Positions 15,843-25,548 of a stretch of DNA of 40,909 bases are shown here, in pieces; position 1 is the first letter of the stretch; each line of letters begins with the position of its first letter. The DNA comes from Porticoccaceae bacterium (GTDB lineage: Bacteria; Pseudomonadota; Gammaproteobacteria; Pseudomonadales; Porticoccaceae). The translations under genes were made by a program, and so were the position numbers. Location: NCBI GenBank assembly GCA_028822155.1, contig JAPKEJ010000018.1:1-40909 (forward strand), given 5' to 3'. A model generated the notes under the pieces. That model had not been told where the DNA came from. It worked only from the letters and a program-made list of their open reading frames with translations, and searched no databases.

Positions 15843-16619
15843 CTATAACCGCACGTTAATGCCCTGGCCTGCCATAAATTGCTTGGCCTCAGGAATACTG
15901 TGCTCACCAAAATGGAAGATGCTGGCCGCTAAAACCGCATCCGCCTTACCGTAGATAATACCCTCAGCTAAATGTTGCAGAGTTCCGACACCGCCAGAGG
16001 CAATTACCGGGACATTAACCTGGTCACTGACCTTAGATGTCAGCGCTACGTCAAAGCCGTTTTTAGTGCCGTCTCGATCCATACTAGTAAGTAAAATCTC
16101 ACCTGCACCGAGTTCAGTCATTCTTTTTGCCCATTCAATAGCGTCTATACCCGTAGCCTTGCGGCCACCATGGGTAAATATTTCCCAGCGGGGGTTGTCG
16201 TTATGGCGCACCTGTTTCGCATCGATGGCGACAACAATACATTGAGATCCAAATCGTTGAGCTGCCTCACCAACAAACTCAGGATTAAAGATCGCCGCTG
16301 AGTTAATCGCTACCTTATCAGCACCTGCGTTTAATAAATTACGGATATCCTGCAATTCACGCACACCACCACCCACCGTCAGAGGGATGAATACTTCTCC
16401 GGCCATACGTTCAACGGTGTGTAGGGTGGTATCACGGCCTTCATGACTAGCGGTGATATCAAGAAAGGTTATTTCATCTGCACCCTGCTCGTTATAGCGG
16501 CGCGCAACGTCTACTGGGTCTCCGGCATCACGTATATCGACGAACTGAACACCCTTAACCACGCGACCTTTATCAACATCTAGACAAGGAATAATACGTT
16601 TAGACAGCCCGAGGCTCAC
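15843..16619 (-). CDS. hisF: Imidazole glycerol phosphate synthase cyclase subunit HisF
   Basis: A 258-residue (beta/alpha)8 barrel that cyclises PRFAR with ammonia from HisH to imidazole glycerol phosphate and AICAR in histidine synthesis. The two catalytic aspartates are Asp14 ([15 protein letters not shown]) and Asp133 (VVAIDAKQ), with both phosphate sites (VGGGVR; IASGGVG) intact. Its start overlaps the ribA stop by 4 bases, so the two are translationally coupled. The other his genes, including its partner hisH, are not in the window, although hisF usually ends a hisBHAF run. Nothing in the sequence looks degraded. Confidence 0.97.
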   Translation of the reverse strand: MSLGLSKRIIPCLDVDKGRVVKGVQFVDIRDAGDPVDVARRYNEQGADEITFLDITASHEGRDTTLHTVERMAGEVFIPLTVGGGVRELQDIRNLLNAGADKVAINSAAIFNPEFVGEAAQRFGSQCIVVAIDAKQVRHNDNPRWEIFTHGGRKATGIDAIEWAKRMTELGAGEILLTSMDRDGTKNGFDVALTSKVSDQVNVPVIASGGVGTLQHLAEGIIYGKADAVLAASIFHFGEHSIPEAKQFMAGQGINVRL

Positions 16620-17227
16620 TCGCTTAAATCCTCAAACAGATGTCCCAATTTACCCGCTTTGGTAGACAGATACTGGACATTATGCGGATTACTATCGGCC
16701 TGTAGAGGCTTGCGTTCGACAACATCAATGCCCAACTCTATAAGGGCATTAATTTTACGGGGATTGTTGGTCATTAACTGAACTTTTTTGACCCCCAAAT
16801 GCGCTAACATCGGCTCGCAGATAGAGTAATCGCGCATATCTGCACCAAACCCTAGGCGTTCATTTGCCTCAACAGTATCAGCCCCCTCGTCCTGCAAATT
16901 GTAGGCGCGTATTTTGTTGACCAGACCAATACCACGCCCTTCTTGCCGAAGGTACAGGATAGCGCCACGCCCTTCTTCTGAAATGCGCTTCATTGCCTCA
17001 TGCAGCTGCTCACCGCAATCGCACCGCAGACTGCCTAGGGCATCGCCGGTAAGACATTCAGAATGAATTCTAGTAAGTAAGGGCTCGCCAGAGCCACAAT
17101 CACCCATGGTGATTGCAATATGCTCCTTACCCTTAAAGGGATCTTCAAAGCCATGGATATCGAAGGTTCCCCAGCGAGTAGGCAACTTAGAAGATTCGAT
17201 ATAACGAAGCACTGATAACGACTCCAA
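16616..17227 (-). CDS. ribA: GTP cyclohydrolase II RibA
   Basis: A 203-residue zinc enzyme that opens GTP to 2,5-diamino-6-ribosylamino-pyrimidinone phosphate, formate and pyrophosphate, the first committed step of riboflavin synthesis. The zinc ligands are Cys58, Cys69 and Cys71 in [20 protein letters not shown]. The [11 protein letters not shown] loop, the catalytic Tyr-Arg region and the NNPRK late motif are present. It is probably the active cyclohydrolase of the cell, since the RibA half of the RibBA fusion at 24.4 kb lacks these cysteines. It is the first gene of a two-gene unit with hisF. No FMN riboswitch is seen in the 86 bases between it and the RND permease end. Confidence 0.97.
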   Translation of the reverse strand: MESLSVLRYIESSKLPTRWGTFDIHGFEDPFKGKEHIAITMGDCGSGEPLLTRIHSECLTGDALGSLRCDCGEQLHEAMKRISEEGRGAILYLRQEGRGIGLVNKIRAYNLQDEGADTVEANERLGFGADMRDYSICEPMLAHLGVKKVQLMTNNPRKINALIELGIDVVERKPLQADSNPHNVQYLSTKAGKLGHLFEDLSE

Positions 17228-17313
17228 AATTTGTTATTAATAAGAGCAGTATTGTACAGCCAACCCCTAGCTAATTCAGATTTTTCAGAAATCCTGGCTA
17301 AATCAGACTTATA

Positions 17314-20300
17314 TTATATGTTGGCTTCGTATTCCGGAAAATGGCCTAGCCACTTCCTCAAGGACAATCCAATCATGATAGTTATCAGCACTGCCGACAC
17401 AATTACCGCAGTACCAACACTAAAGAGCTGAAAGAAAACCATTAAAAAGCTTGCTCCAATTAGCAGTATTAATAGAAGTACTAAACTGACAAATCGATGA
17501 TTAGTCTCAACAACTAAATATAAGCAAGGTATCAGCACAAGAGTTATTGTCGATGCAAACAGAATCCCAAAGCTCAGAGACAGAGCCATAGGAATAACAA
17601 ATTGCGCCTGCACACTAGTCTCGAAGAGCAATGGTAGCAAGCCAACAAATGTGGTCAGCGTCGTTAGTAATATGGCCCGAAAGCGTTTTTTACCTGCATT
17701 TAAGATCGCATCTTCGAAAGACAGATTCTCGGCTTTTTCTCTATTCGCAAATTCAACTAAGATCAAGCTATCGTTTACAACAACACCCGACAAAGCAATA
17801 ATGCCAAACATCGACAATACATTAATCGACACATCAAATAGAACATGGCCCATTACTGCGCCGATAAAACCAAAAGGAATCACCGACATAATGACGATCG
17901 GTTGGACATAAGATCGCAGCGGTACTGCCAGCAAACCATAGATCAAAAACAGAGATGCCAGAAAACCAACACCCATCTTTGTGTAATACTCACCCTGCTC
18001 TTGAGTTGCACCACTCAATCGAAACTCAACGCTAGGATATTTTTCGAGCAGAGTGGGCAATAGATTTTCCTTTACATCTTTTACGACCTCCCCGCTTTGG
18101 GCTTTCTCTTTTTCAACTTCAGCGGTGACTGTAACCGTACGTTTCCGATCTAACCGATCTATCGCAGTGAGTCCCAGTCCAAGAGTAATGTCGGCTACTG
18201 CGCCTATGGCAATAGCTTCCCCACTAGCCGTTCTGATATGCATATTTTCTAGCGTTGAGATAGTGCCTCGTTCCTCTAACGGATATCTAACCATTACTTT
18301 AATAGTATCTGAATCCCGTTGGATACGCTGTGCCTCTTCACCATAAAACGCTTGTCTTACCTGCCCCGCCACATCTGAAAGTCGCACACCGACCTGGCTG
18401 GCGTATGGCTTCAAGCTAATGAGCACCTCTTTACTACCCGAGCCCTGAGAATTATAAATATCATAGACCCCAGGAAACTGTGTCAAATATTGCTGTAATT
18501 CACCACTAGCCAAAGTCAACTCATTAGGATCAGTTCCCGACAAAGATAGACTAATTGCCACTCCAGACGGGCCCTCACTAGAAAAATATCGTTGCTTTCG
18601 CACGTTGGGTAGCAAACCTACCTCAGTGCGCCACCACCTTTCGATTTCAGTTGCGCTGACACTACGAAATTCTGATCTTGTCAAAACTACGCGAAACGTG
18701 AGCTGATCGTCGCCCATTTCCCAAGAGGCAACATGATCAACAAGACCAATAGTATTGGGATTTTCAGCGCGATACTCTTTATCTATTTTGTATATTGCCT
18801 CTTCTATATGAGCGATTGTCTCTGCAACATTCTCCGTAGATGTGCCATCTTGCATAATGATTTCCGCCTGAACATTGTCACCAGGCACCTTAGGGAAAAA
18901 TTCAACCTGGGCAATACCACTATTCATGGCGCCAAGAATGATAATCCAAATCGCACCAAATCCAGCTAGCGTAATATACCGATTGTGCAGAGCCTTTCTT
19001 AGCCCGGGTTGATAAACATTCTCAATAAAATTGTCCAATCCAGTAGCAACTTTATTCTGAAAGCGACCAATTACTGCCATTATTCCCGATGGCCGTTGCC
19101 CGAATTTAAGCCCTACAAGGTGTGCTGGAAGGATTAATTTCGATTCGATTAAAGAAAACATCAGGCAAAAAATAACAACAATACCGATCGCACGAGTAAT
19201 GCCGTCAAAGCTTCCACCAATAAAGATAATCGGGAAGAACGCTGCCATCGTAGTTAGCACGCCTATCGTTGATGGGGTAGCTACTCTTTTCGCGCCCGCT
19301 ATAACCGTCTCTGTGGAGGTAGAATATCCCACAGCAGGAATCTGTCCTGCATCAAGCTTTAGACGATAATCTTTTTTAGCTTCACTAAACACGCTCTCAC
19401 CAATTACGATAGCATCATCCACTACAATGCCCAGAACCATAATAAAGGCAAATAGGCTAAGAATATTGACCGTTACTCCGCCAAATGGCATCAACCAAAA
19501 TGCACCAGCAAAACTTACTGGAATACCCAGTATCACCCACAGTGCTACTTTTAAATTGAGAAAAATCCCCAGCACTAGCGCAACCAATATTCCGCCCATC
19601 AATAGATTTTCAGACATCATACTAAGCCTGCCATTAAGACTATAAGCCTCATCGTCAAATACGCTAATACTCAAGTTACCCGGCATGGACTCCTGTTTTT
19701 CTTCAGCGTAAGCGTGCACTGCCTTACTGATATCGAGTAAATTTTGCCCCTTCAATGAGAAGATACCCATAAAGATGCTACTTTGACGATCAAAGCGATT
19801 ATCAGACACACTCTCTGTGAACTCATCCCTGACATCAGCAACATCAGAAAGTAATAACTGCGTACCGTCCAGCTCACTTCTCAGTACGATATTTTCAAAA
19901 TCCTCACCGACGTAAGCTTTTCCCTCCGTTCGAACTAATACATTACCTGACTCCGTTCTAATAAGTCCGGCAGGCAAATCTAGGGATGATGATCGTACCG
20001 CAGAAGCAACTTCGCTTAGAGTGAGATTAAGTTCACGAAGCCTTTTTTCTCTGACCTCTATTGATATTTCGTATGTTCCAGCCCCCCATAACTGGAGTTC
20101 CTTTACTTCAGGTAAGGCTAGGAGTTCGTCATAAACTTCGTCTCCTATTATTTTCTTTTCTCGCTGTGTCATGTCTCCATAGACAGCCACGCCCATACCC
20201 CAAGAATTTCGCTCTACTCTTTTTATAGTCGGCTTTTCAATATCCTCAGGTAAATTAATGATGCTATCGATACGATTTTCAACTTGACTCATTACCTCAT

Positions 20301-20619
20301 TGATATCTTCATTAGCTTCAACTTCCAAATAGATTCTGGCGTAATCTCGATCAGCAGCCGACGTTATTTTCTTTATACCTTTAAGCCCTTCAAGCGCTGA
20401 TTCCATAGGCAAAATAACGCCTTTTTCTACCTCAACAGGCGCGGCGCCGGGGTAGGGGGCACCAATACTAATCATTTTGCTTTCTGAACGAGGAAACATC
20501 TCTTTACTTATATTCAGCAGTGATAATGATCCTGCAAAAAAGACAAACACCATAACCAAGTTTGCTGCCACCGGATTTCGGGTGAACCAACTAATGAGCC
20601 CTTTGGAATTCAGATCCAT
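17314..20619 (-). CDS. RND efflux transporter permease (HAE1-like)
   Basis: A 1101-residue inner-membrane proton antiporter of the AcrB/HAE1 type. It has the N-terminal helix (WFTRNPVAANLVMV), the periplasmic pore domains, the proton-relay helix GIVVDDAIVIGESVF with paired aspartates and a repeated second half ending in LVLIPCLYLVVE. About 60 residues follow, containing two more hydrophobic segments (VLLLILLIGASFLMVFF and AVIVSAVLITIMIGLSL) beyond the usual twelve helices. It probably exports hydrophobic compounds or lipids with the adaptor encoded upstream, whose TAA overlaps its ATG by one base. No outer-membrane channel gene is present, so a TolC-like protein encoded elsewhere is expected. 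The substrate is unknown. Confidence 0.92.
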   Translation of the reverse strand: MDLNSKGLISWFTRNPVAANLVMVFVFFAGSLSLLNISKEMFPRSESKMISIGAPYPGAAPVEVEKGVILPMESALEGLKGIKKITSAADRDYARIYLEVEANEDINEVMSQVENRIDSIINLPEDIEKPTIKRVERNSWGMGVAVYGDMTQREKKIIGDEVYDELLALPEVKELQLWGAGTYEISIEVREKRLRELNLTLSEVASAVRSSSLDLPAGLIRTESGNVLVRTEGKAYVGEDFENIVLRSELDGTQLLLSDVADVRDEFTESVSDNRFDRQSSIFMGIFSLKGQNLLDISKAVHAYAEEKQESMPGNLSISVFDDEAYSLNGRLSMMSENLLMGGILVALVLGIFLNLKVALWVILGIPVSFAGAFWLMPFGGVTVNILSLFAFIMVLGIVVDDAIVIGESVFSEAKKDYRLKLDAGQIPAVGYSTSTETVIAGAKRVATPSTIGVLTTMAAFFPIIFIGGSFDGITRAIGIVVIFCLMFSLIESKLILPAHLVGLKFGQRPSGIMAVIGRFQNKVATGLDNFIENVYQPGLRKALHNRYITLAGFGAIWIIILGAMNSGIAQVEFFPKVPGDNVQAEIIMQDGTSTENVAETIAHIEEAIYKIDKEYRAENPNTIGLVDHVASWEMGDDQLTFRVVLTRSEFRSVSATEIERWWRTEVGLLPNVRKQRYFSSEGPSGVAISLSLSGTDPNELTLASGELQQYLTQFPGVYDIYNSQGSGSKEVLISLKPYASQVGVRLSDVAGQVRQAFYGEEAQRIQRDSDTIKVMVRYPLEERGTISTLENMHIRTASGEAIAIGAVADITLGLGLTAIDRLDRKRTVTVTAEVEKEKAQSGEVVKDVKENLLPTLLEKYPSVEFRLSGATQEQGEYYTKMGVGFLASLFLIYGLLAVPLRSYVQPIVIMSVIPFGFIGAVMGHVLFDVSINVLSMFGIIALSGVVVNDSLILVEFANREKAENLSFEDAILNAGKKRFRAILLTTLTTFVGLLPLLFETSVQAQFVIPMALSLSFGILFASTITLVLIPCLYLVVETNHRFVSLVLLLILLIGASFLMVFFQLFSVGTAVIVSAVLITIMIGLSLRKWLGHFPEYEANI

Positions 20620-21791
20620 TATTGTGTACTTCCGGTATTAAGAGAATTTTTAACTTCGAGCTTCTGCCCTTCAATAGGCGTCCCAATGGCACTAACAATG
20701 ATCTCGGCGCCTTCATTTAGACCCTCACTCACGTAGTAGTAGCCTTCATCAGAGAACACCACATTCACGGAATTAATTCGTAGCTTCTGCTCGTCATCCA
20801 CTACAGCAATCTTAGGACCCTGCAGCAAAGCACTGCGTGGAACTTTGAAGACACCATTTAGGGTCTTACCTTTTAATTTTGCAGTCACAAATGTACCCAC
20901 TAACAGCGGCGGTGTGCTGACCGTCACAGTTTGATTACGTCTGTAGGGGTCAGGGATTCGAGCTACAACATACTGAGAGCGATTAAGCTCATTAACAACG
21001 CCTTCAGACCGAACTATTACTGCCGGCCAATTTTCCGAATTCCCATTTACCGAACCACTCAGTACAACCGTATTAACGACATTACTATTTTGGAATGACA
21101 TTGGCTCCATCTGTGATAAATCTTTTTCCGTAAGGGGTAATCTGACTTCGACGAAGTCAATAGCGAATGTTTCGCCCAAGCGTGAGCCGGTGGTGACATA
21201 TTGACCAACATCCACTGCCTTCAAAGATACCATGCCCGCGTACGGCGCCCGAATCGTGGCTCTCTGCAATTTTATCTGCGCCTGCTTCACCTGCGCTTGT
21301 GCTTGTAGAATATTCGCTTCAGCTTCGGCTAAGTAAGGCTTACGCAAGGCCAAAATCGGTGCGTCTGACTCAGGCCGACCGGTCATTTCCCACTCCTTTT
21401 TGGCTTGGACGGCTCGGGCTTTTTCAAGCTCTAGTAGAGCATTAGCGCTAATTAACTGCGCTTTCGCTCGCTGCAACGTTACTTCATGATCCGTCGGATC
21501 AAGACGCATCAGCATGTCGCCGGCATCGAAGCTGCCGCCAACGATGAAATGATCAGAAACCTCAAGAACGGTTCCTGAAACCTCCGAAATTAAAGTTGTT
21601 CGAGTTCGCGGCCGCACAGTGCCTTGCGACTCAACTGACAAGGTCACCTCAGTCCGGCTAAGTGTCTGTGTTTTAACAGCCAATGCTGCCTCAGGCTCCT
21701 TGGCCTTTAAGGGCTCTGGTTTTAGCGCAGACATTAATATAGCCAGCACTATGGCACCTAAGATCAACAAAACTGGTGCAAATTTTTTCAT
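20619..21791 (-). CDS. RND efflux periplasmic adaptor subunit (HlyD/MFP family)
   Basis: A 390-residue membrane-fusion protein. A single N-terminal hydrophobic anchor (about 5-23) is followed by a lipoyl half-motif (SVESQGTVRPRTRTTLISEV), an alanine-rich coiled-coil hairpin (about 110-175), the second lipoyl half ATIRAPYAGMVSLKAVDVGQYV, and beta-barrel domains. No lipobox cysteine is seen, so it is anchored by the helix rather than lipid. It should bridge the RND permease to an outer-membrane channel. Its stop overlaps the permease start. About 130 bases separate its start from pgpA, leaving room for an own promoter; no regulator gene is adjacent. Confidence 0.92.
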   Translation of the reverse strand: MKKFAPVLLILGAIVLAILMSALKPEPLKAKEPEAALAVKTQTLSRTEVTLSVESQGTVRPRTRTTLISEVSGTVLEVSDHFIVGGSFDAGDMLMRLDPTDHEVTLQRAKAQLISANALLELEKARAVQAKKEWEMTGRPESDAPILALRKPYLAEAEANILQAQAQVKQAQIKLQRATIRAPYAGMVSLKAVDVGQYVTTGSRLGETFAIDFVEVRLPLTEKDLSQMEPMSFQNSNVVNTVVLSGSVNGNSENWPAVIVRSEGVVNELNRSQYVVARIPDPYRRNQTVTVSTPPLLVGTFVTAKLKGKTLNGVFKVPRSALLQGPKIAVVDDEQKLRINSVNVVFSDEGYYYVSEGLNEGAEIIVSAIGTPIEGQKLEVKNSLNTGSTQ

Positions 21792-21923
21792 TAACTAATA
21801 TTCCTTTTCCCTAACTCAAAATTTAATACATTCGGGTTATTAAGACGGCTTAAAACGTTATTTGGATTCATTTTTCATGCATATAGCGTGAGACGACCTA
21901 AGGGGGTAAGCAATAGACTCCCT

Positions 21924-22418
21924 TCATAGCCAACCCAATAGCTTTAAAAAGGCAATAGTGCCCGCTGTTGCCAACCCAGCAGCTATATCATCAAGCATAA
22001 TGCCTAGCCCGCCAGAAATATTTTTGTCTATCCAACTAATCGGCCAAGGCTTCCAAATATCAAACAATCTAAATAAGCCAAAGCCCAATAAAAGGGATGC
22101 CCATGATACGGAAAGTCCAGCCATCCCAACCCAAAGACCCACAAACTCGTCCCAAACTATGCCGCCGTGATCATGTACGCCTAATCGCTTAGCTGCTGAG
22201 CCACAAATATAGACGCCAACCAATGCGCAAATAGCTACAAATACTAAATAAACCGGTAGCGATAGCTTTGCCAAAAAGAACCAAATGACTAATCCTAACA
22301 GAGAACCAACGGTGCCCGGCGCTTTAGAAGAAAGGCCACTACCAAACCCAAATGCCAAAAGTAGGACAGGCGATTTAAGCAGATCTATAAATGTCGGGTT
22401 ATAAGACAAAATGGTCAA
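21924..22418 (-). CDS. pgpA: Phosphatidylglycerophosphatase A
   Basis: A 164-residue membrane phosphatase that converts phosphatidylglycerol phosphate to phosphatidylglycerol. The FGSGLSSKAPGTVGSL stretch near the N-terminus and the acidic motif HDHGGIVWDEFVGLW carry the family's conserved residues; a late acidic segment (LDDIAAG) completes the signature. Three or four hydrophobic segments are visible. The start overlaps the thiL 3' end by 20 bases, a coupling usual for the nusB-thiL-pgpA run in gammaproteobacteria. It is the last gene of the riboflavin-thiamine operon, followed by a gap with no clear terminator. Confidence 0.95.
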   Translation of the reverse strand: MTILSYNPTFIDLLKSPVLLLAFGFGSGLSSKAPGTVGSLLGLVIWFFLAKLSLPVYLVFVAICALVGVYICGSAAKRLGVHDHGGIVWDEFVGLWVGMAGLSVSWASLLLGFGLFRLFDIWKPWPISWIDKNISGGLGIMLDDIAAGLATAGTIAFLKLLGWL

Positions 22419-23421
22419 AGCCTCTTAGTTGGTCAATTGACTTACAGCCGTCTATCAAGACGACGGGGTTGTCATCGCTAGAGGATACTATAGAGCCTAT
22501 TCTTGTGGCGTCTAATTCTCCATGAAAAATCCAATCATCAATAGCAGGAAGATCCGCTGCCGGCACTGTAAAGCAAAGCTGATAATCATCTCCACCAAAT
22601 AAAGCCCAATTATGACACTGGTCTTCAAAGTGCTCTTTCAAATCTGGGTGTATTGGCAACATAGCTGTGTTTATGGATGCCGCAACACCACTGGACTCAC
22701 AAATATGGCCTAGGTCAGCTACTAACCCGTCAGAAATATCGATACACGCAGACGCTAAATAGCGTATTTTTAAAGCTGCATTAATTTGCGGACGAGGTTG
22801 ATAGAAAAAATTAAGTAAACGCTCACTTACATTTATAGGTATTGATGATAAGGAGTTAATTTCGGTGGTAGCTAATAATCCAGCAGCTCCATCCCCCAAA
22901 AAACCTGTCACGTAAATACCGTCTCCATTAGTAGCGCCGCTGCGCATAAGGCCCGCCCCTGCGGCCACCTCTCCAAGCATGGTTATGGTAATAGACAAGG
23001 GTCCAGCAGTTGTATCTCCACCGATTAGGGCGCAGTTATACTCTAGTGCGACCTCTGCCAACCCCGCGCTAAAATCTCTTAACCATTGCCGGTTTGCTTT
23101 CTCACGAGGCAATGTCAACGCTAGGGTGAACCATCGAGGGATGGCTGCCATAGCTGCCATATCACTCAAATTAACGCATAGAGCACGCCGAGCAATTTGA
23201 CAAGCGCTTGCGTCACTAGGAAAGTGGACGCCATCAACCAGCGTATCGCTAGCAACTACCAGTTGAGTTTCGGATTGAAGGGGTAGATTTATAATTGCAG
23301 CATCATCGCCGATACCTAGAGCAACGCCGTCTTGATCTGTAAGATCTTTGAAATAGGCTGCGATAATATCAAATTCGCCAAGCTGGAAAGATGTGTTTTG
23401 AGTCAGAGTATTCCGCTCCAT
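22399..23421 (-). CDS. thiL: Thiamine-monophosphate kinase ThiL
   Basis: A 340-residue kinase that phosphorylates thiamine monophosphate to the active cofactor thiamine diphosphate using ATP. The PurM/AIRS-like fold is marked by ALGIGDDAAII, VASDTLVDGVHF, ALCVNLSDMAAMAA, LIGGDTTAG and ISDGLVADLGHI, whose aspartates bind Mg2+ and ATP. The family core normally begins around GEFDIIAAYF (residue 16 on), so a later start is possible, but the ATG at 23421 gives a normal length. It lies 9 bases after nusB and overlaps pgpA, so it is part of the same operon. Confidence 0.96.
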   Translation of the reverse strand: MERNTLTQNTSFQLGEFDIIAAYFKDLTDQDGVALGIGDDAAIINLPLQSETQLVVASDTLVDGVHFPSDASACQIARRALCVNLSDMAAMAAIPRWFTLALTLPREKANRQWLRDFSAGLAEVALEYNCALIGGDTTAGPLSITITMLGEVAAGAGLMRSGATNGDGIYVTGFLGDGAAGLLATTEINSLSSIPINVSERLLNFFYQPRPQINAALKIRYLASACIDISDGLVADLGHICESSGVAASINTAMLPIHPDLKEHFEDQCHNWALFGGDDYQLCFTVPAADLPAIDDWIFHGELDATRIGSIVSSSDDNPVVLIDGCKSIDQLRGFDHFVL

Positions 23422-23430
23422 CGTCAGTCT

Positions 23431-23871
23431 TTAAACGGCTTTATTTGCTTTAACTTCAATGGCGCGAAGATCCATAGCAACACGATCAAGGACGCCGTTA
23501 ATAAATTTAAACGCATCAGTCGGACCAAAGGTTTTTGCCAGGTTGACACCTTCGTTTATGACTACTTTATAGGGCACCTCGATGCTGTAAAGCATCTCGT
23601 AGGTCGATAAACGTAAAACAGCACGGGAAATGGGATCTAACTGTTTGTTTTCACGATCAAGATGCGGTTCAAACGCACCGTCAACCTCAGCCAAGTTTTT
23701 AGGCACGCCAAACAATATATTATGAAATAACTTGCCATCAACTTTAGTCATGTTGTGGTCAGTATGGAATTGGGCCTCTATAGTGACCAAGTCAGTACCT
23801 CCCACATTCCATGAGTAGAGTGCCTGGACAACCATTCGCCGCGCCCTTTGTCTCTCTCTCGATTTAGACAT
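23431..23871 (-). CDS. nusB: Transcription antitermination factor NusB
   Basis: A 146-residue all-helical RNA-binding protein that joins NusE (S10) on boxA RNA and promotes antitermination of rRNA operons. The N-terminal arginine-rich start (SRERQRARRMVVQALYSW) and the late VVINEGVNLAKTFGPTDAFKFINGVLD segment are diagnostic. Its ATG directly abuts the ribH stop codon with no gap, so translation is coupled to lumazine synthase. This ribH-nusB pairing is a long-standing gammaproteobacterial arrangement. No oddities are seen. Confidence 0.97.
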   Translation of the reverse strand: MSKSRERQRARRMVVQALYSWNVGGTDLVTIEAQFHTDHNMTKVDGKLFHNILFGVPKNLAEVDGAFEPHLDRENKQLDPISRAVLRLSTYEMLYSIEVPYKVVINEGVNLAKTFGPTDAFKFINGVLDRVAMDLRAIEVKANKAV

Positions 23872-24354
23872 CTATGCGTCACCGTCCATTTGATTAAGCA
23901 CTGTCAACATTTCAAGAGCGGTCAAAGCAGCCTCTTCACCTTTATTCTCAGCATTGTCTCCTGAACGCTCCAATGACTGCTCTAGGGTATCGGTGGTCAG
24001 CAAACCAAAAGCCACGGGTAAGTTCTCTCTTAACCCAACTTCTCCAATCCCGCGAGTCGTCTCCGAGCAAACATAGTCAAAGTGAGGTGTATCACCGCGG
24101 ATTACACAACCCAGAGCAATAACCGCATCAAAACGTCCTGTTCTGGCCGCTCTCTGGCTTGCCAACGGCAGCTCAAAGGCACCCGGGACTCGAAATACCT
24201 TAAGAGCATCATCACTAATACCATGACGGCTGAGGGCACGAACAGCCCCCGCAACTAACCCATCGGTAACCTCTGCATTCCAGCGCGCTACAACAACTGC
24301 AATGCGCACCGCGCCAACATCAAAACTGCCTTCTTCTGGCCTGTATTCACCCAT
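23872..24354 (-). CDS. ribH: 6,7-Dimethyl-8-ribityllumazine synthase RibH
   Basis: A 160-residue enzyme that condenses the ribitylamino-pyrimidinedione with dihydroxybutanone phosphate to lumazine, the penultimate riboflavin step. The substrate-binding segments VVARWNAEVTDGLV, RVPGAFELPLAS, ALGCVIRGDTPHFDYVC (with the catalytic His of the TPHFDYV motif) and PVAFGLLTTDTLEQ are all present. It assembles into pentamers or capsids in characterised members. It lies 51 bases after ribBA and touches nusB. Length and motifs are normal for the family. Confidence 0.97.
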   Translation of the reverse strand: MGEYRPEEGSFDVGAVRIAVVVARWNAEVTDGLVAGAVRALSRHGISDDALKVFRVPGAFELPLASQRAARTGRFDAVIALGCVIRGDTPHFDYVCSETTRGIGEVGLRENLPVAFGLLTTDTLEQSLERSGDNAENKGEEAALTALEMLTVLNQMDGDA

Positions 24355-24405
24355 CTATGATTCCTACTCTCTTTTAAATTTTCACTATTAATACTGGTCG
24401 GGACA

Positions 24406-25524
24406 TCAATCGCAATTAACGTATTCCACAACCTCAAGATCAAACCCAGAGATTGCGCTAAACTTAAATGGCGCGCTCATTAGACGCATTTTATGTACCC
24501 CCAAATCCATCAAAATTTGTGACCCAGTGCCTACTTGCTGGTAAACAACGTCACTTGCCGACTGAGCGGCGCCAAGACTAGGGTTAACAATCAAATCAAT
24601 ATTAGTGTCCACATCTTCTGCAGTTTCAGGATGATAGACTAAAACCACGGCGCCACGCCCTTCTTTAGCAACACGCTCTAGAGCACTATGGAAAGACCAT
24701 GATTTGAATTTTCCTCCCGACTCTAGTGCCAAGATGTCTCTTGCAGAACGATTAATATGAACCCTTACCAGAGGAGGTTCACCTGTACTCACATCTCCCA
24801 TCACTAGCGCAAAATGTTTTTCGTTACGAGCATTATCCAGATAGGTCTTTAATATAAATTCGCCATAATGAGTGGTCACAGTGCGCTCATTAATACACTG
24901 GGTAGTTTTCTCAGTCACCAAACGATAGTGAATGAGATCTGCAATAGTGCCAATTTTAAGCTGATGTTTTTCGGCAAATTTCTCAAGATCATCGCGCCTT
25001 GCCATAGTGCCATCTTCATTCATAATCTCTACAATCACTGCGGCAGCTTCAAAACCTGCAATTCTTGCTAAATCACAACCTGCTTCAGTATGACCAGCTC
25101 GACTCAAGACGCCACCTGGCTGAGCTTTAAGGGGGAAAATATGACCCGGCTGAACAATATCATTTGGTTTAGCATTACTTGCTACTGCGGTTTGGACAGT
25201 TCGTGCTCGGTCGGCAGCAGAGATTCCAGTAGTCACTCCCTCGGCCGCTTCAATAGAAAGCGTAAAAGGTGTCCCATAACTTGAGGCATTGCTATCATGG
25301 TTAACCATCATCGCCAGATCAAGCTGCTTACAGCGTTGTTCGTCTAGGGTCAGACAGATCAGTCCGCGAGCATAGGTCGCCATAAAGTTAATGTCTTGCG
25401 GGCGCACCATTGGCGCAGCCATAACCAAGTCACCCTCATTCTCTCGATCTTCGTCATCCATTAGAATAACCATCTTACCTTGACGGATATCTTCTAATAA
25501 CTCTTCTACAGTGTTCAACGCCAT
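24406..25524 (-). CDS. ribBA: 3,4-Dihydroxy-2-butanone-4-phosphate synthase with degenerate GTP cyclohydrolase II domain (RibBA)
   Basis: A fusion of about 372 residues. The N-terminal half (about 1-200) is an intact RibB with the acidic DDEDRENEGDL motif, THDSN-like NHDSNASSYGT and GHTEAGCDLAR, converting ribulose 5-phosphate to dihydroxybutanone phosphate and formate. The C-terminal half has the RibA fold but not its zinc site: the C-x10-C-x-C motif is replaced by a cysteine-free NRSARDILALESG stretch, so GTP cyclohydrolase II activity is unlikely. The separate ribA at 16.6 kb fills that role. The ATG at 25524 is preferred over 25542 because GGAAGAGA precedes it at good spacing. It lies between ribE and ribH in the operon. 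Confidence 0.94.
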   Translation of the reverse strand: MALNTVEELLEDIRQGKMVILMDDEDRENEGDLVMAAPMVRPQDINFMATYARGLICLTLDEQRCKQLDLAMMVNHDSNASSYGTPFTLSIEAAEGVTTGISAADRARTVQTAVASNAKPNDIVQPGHIFPLKAQPGGVLSRAGHTEAGCDLARIAGFEAAAVIVEIMNEDGTMARRDDLEKFAEKHQLKIGTIADLIHYRLVTEKTTQCINERTVTTHYGEFILKTYLDNARNEKHFALVMGDVSTGEPPLVRVHINRSARDILALESGGKFKSWSFHSALERVAKEGRGAVVLVYHPETAEDVDTNIDLIVNPSLGAAQSASDVVYQQVGTGSQILMDLGVHKMRLMSAPFKFSAISGFDLEVVEYVNCD

Positions 25525-25548
25525 GACTTTTATCTCTTCCATTATATC

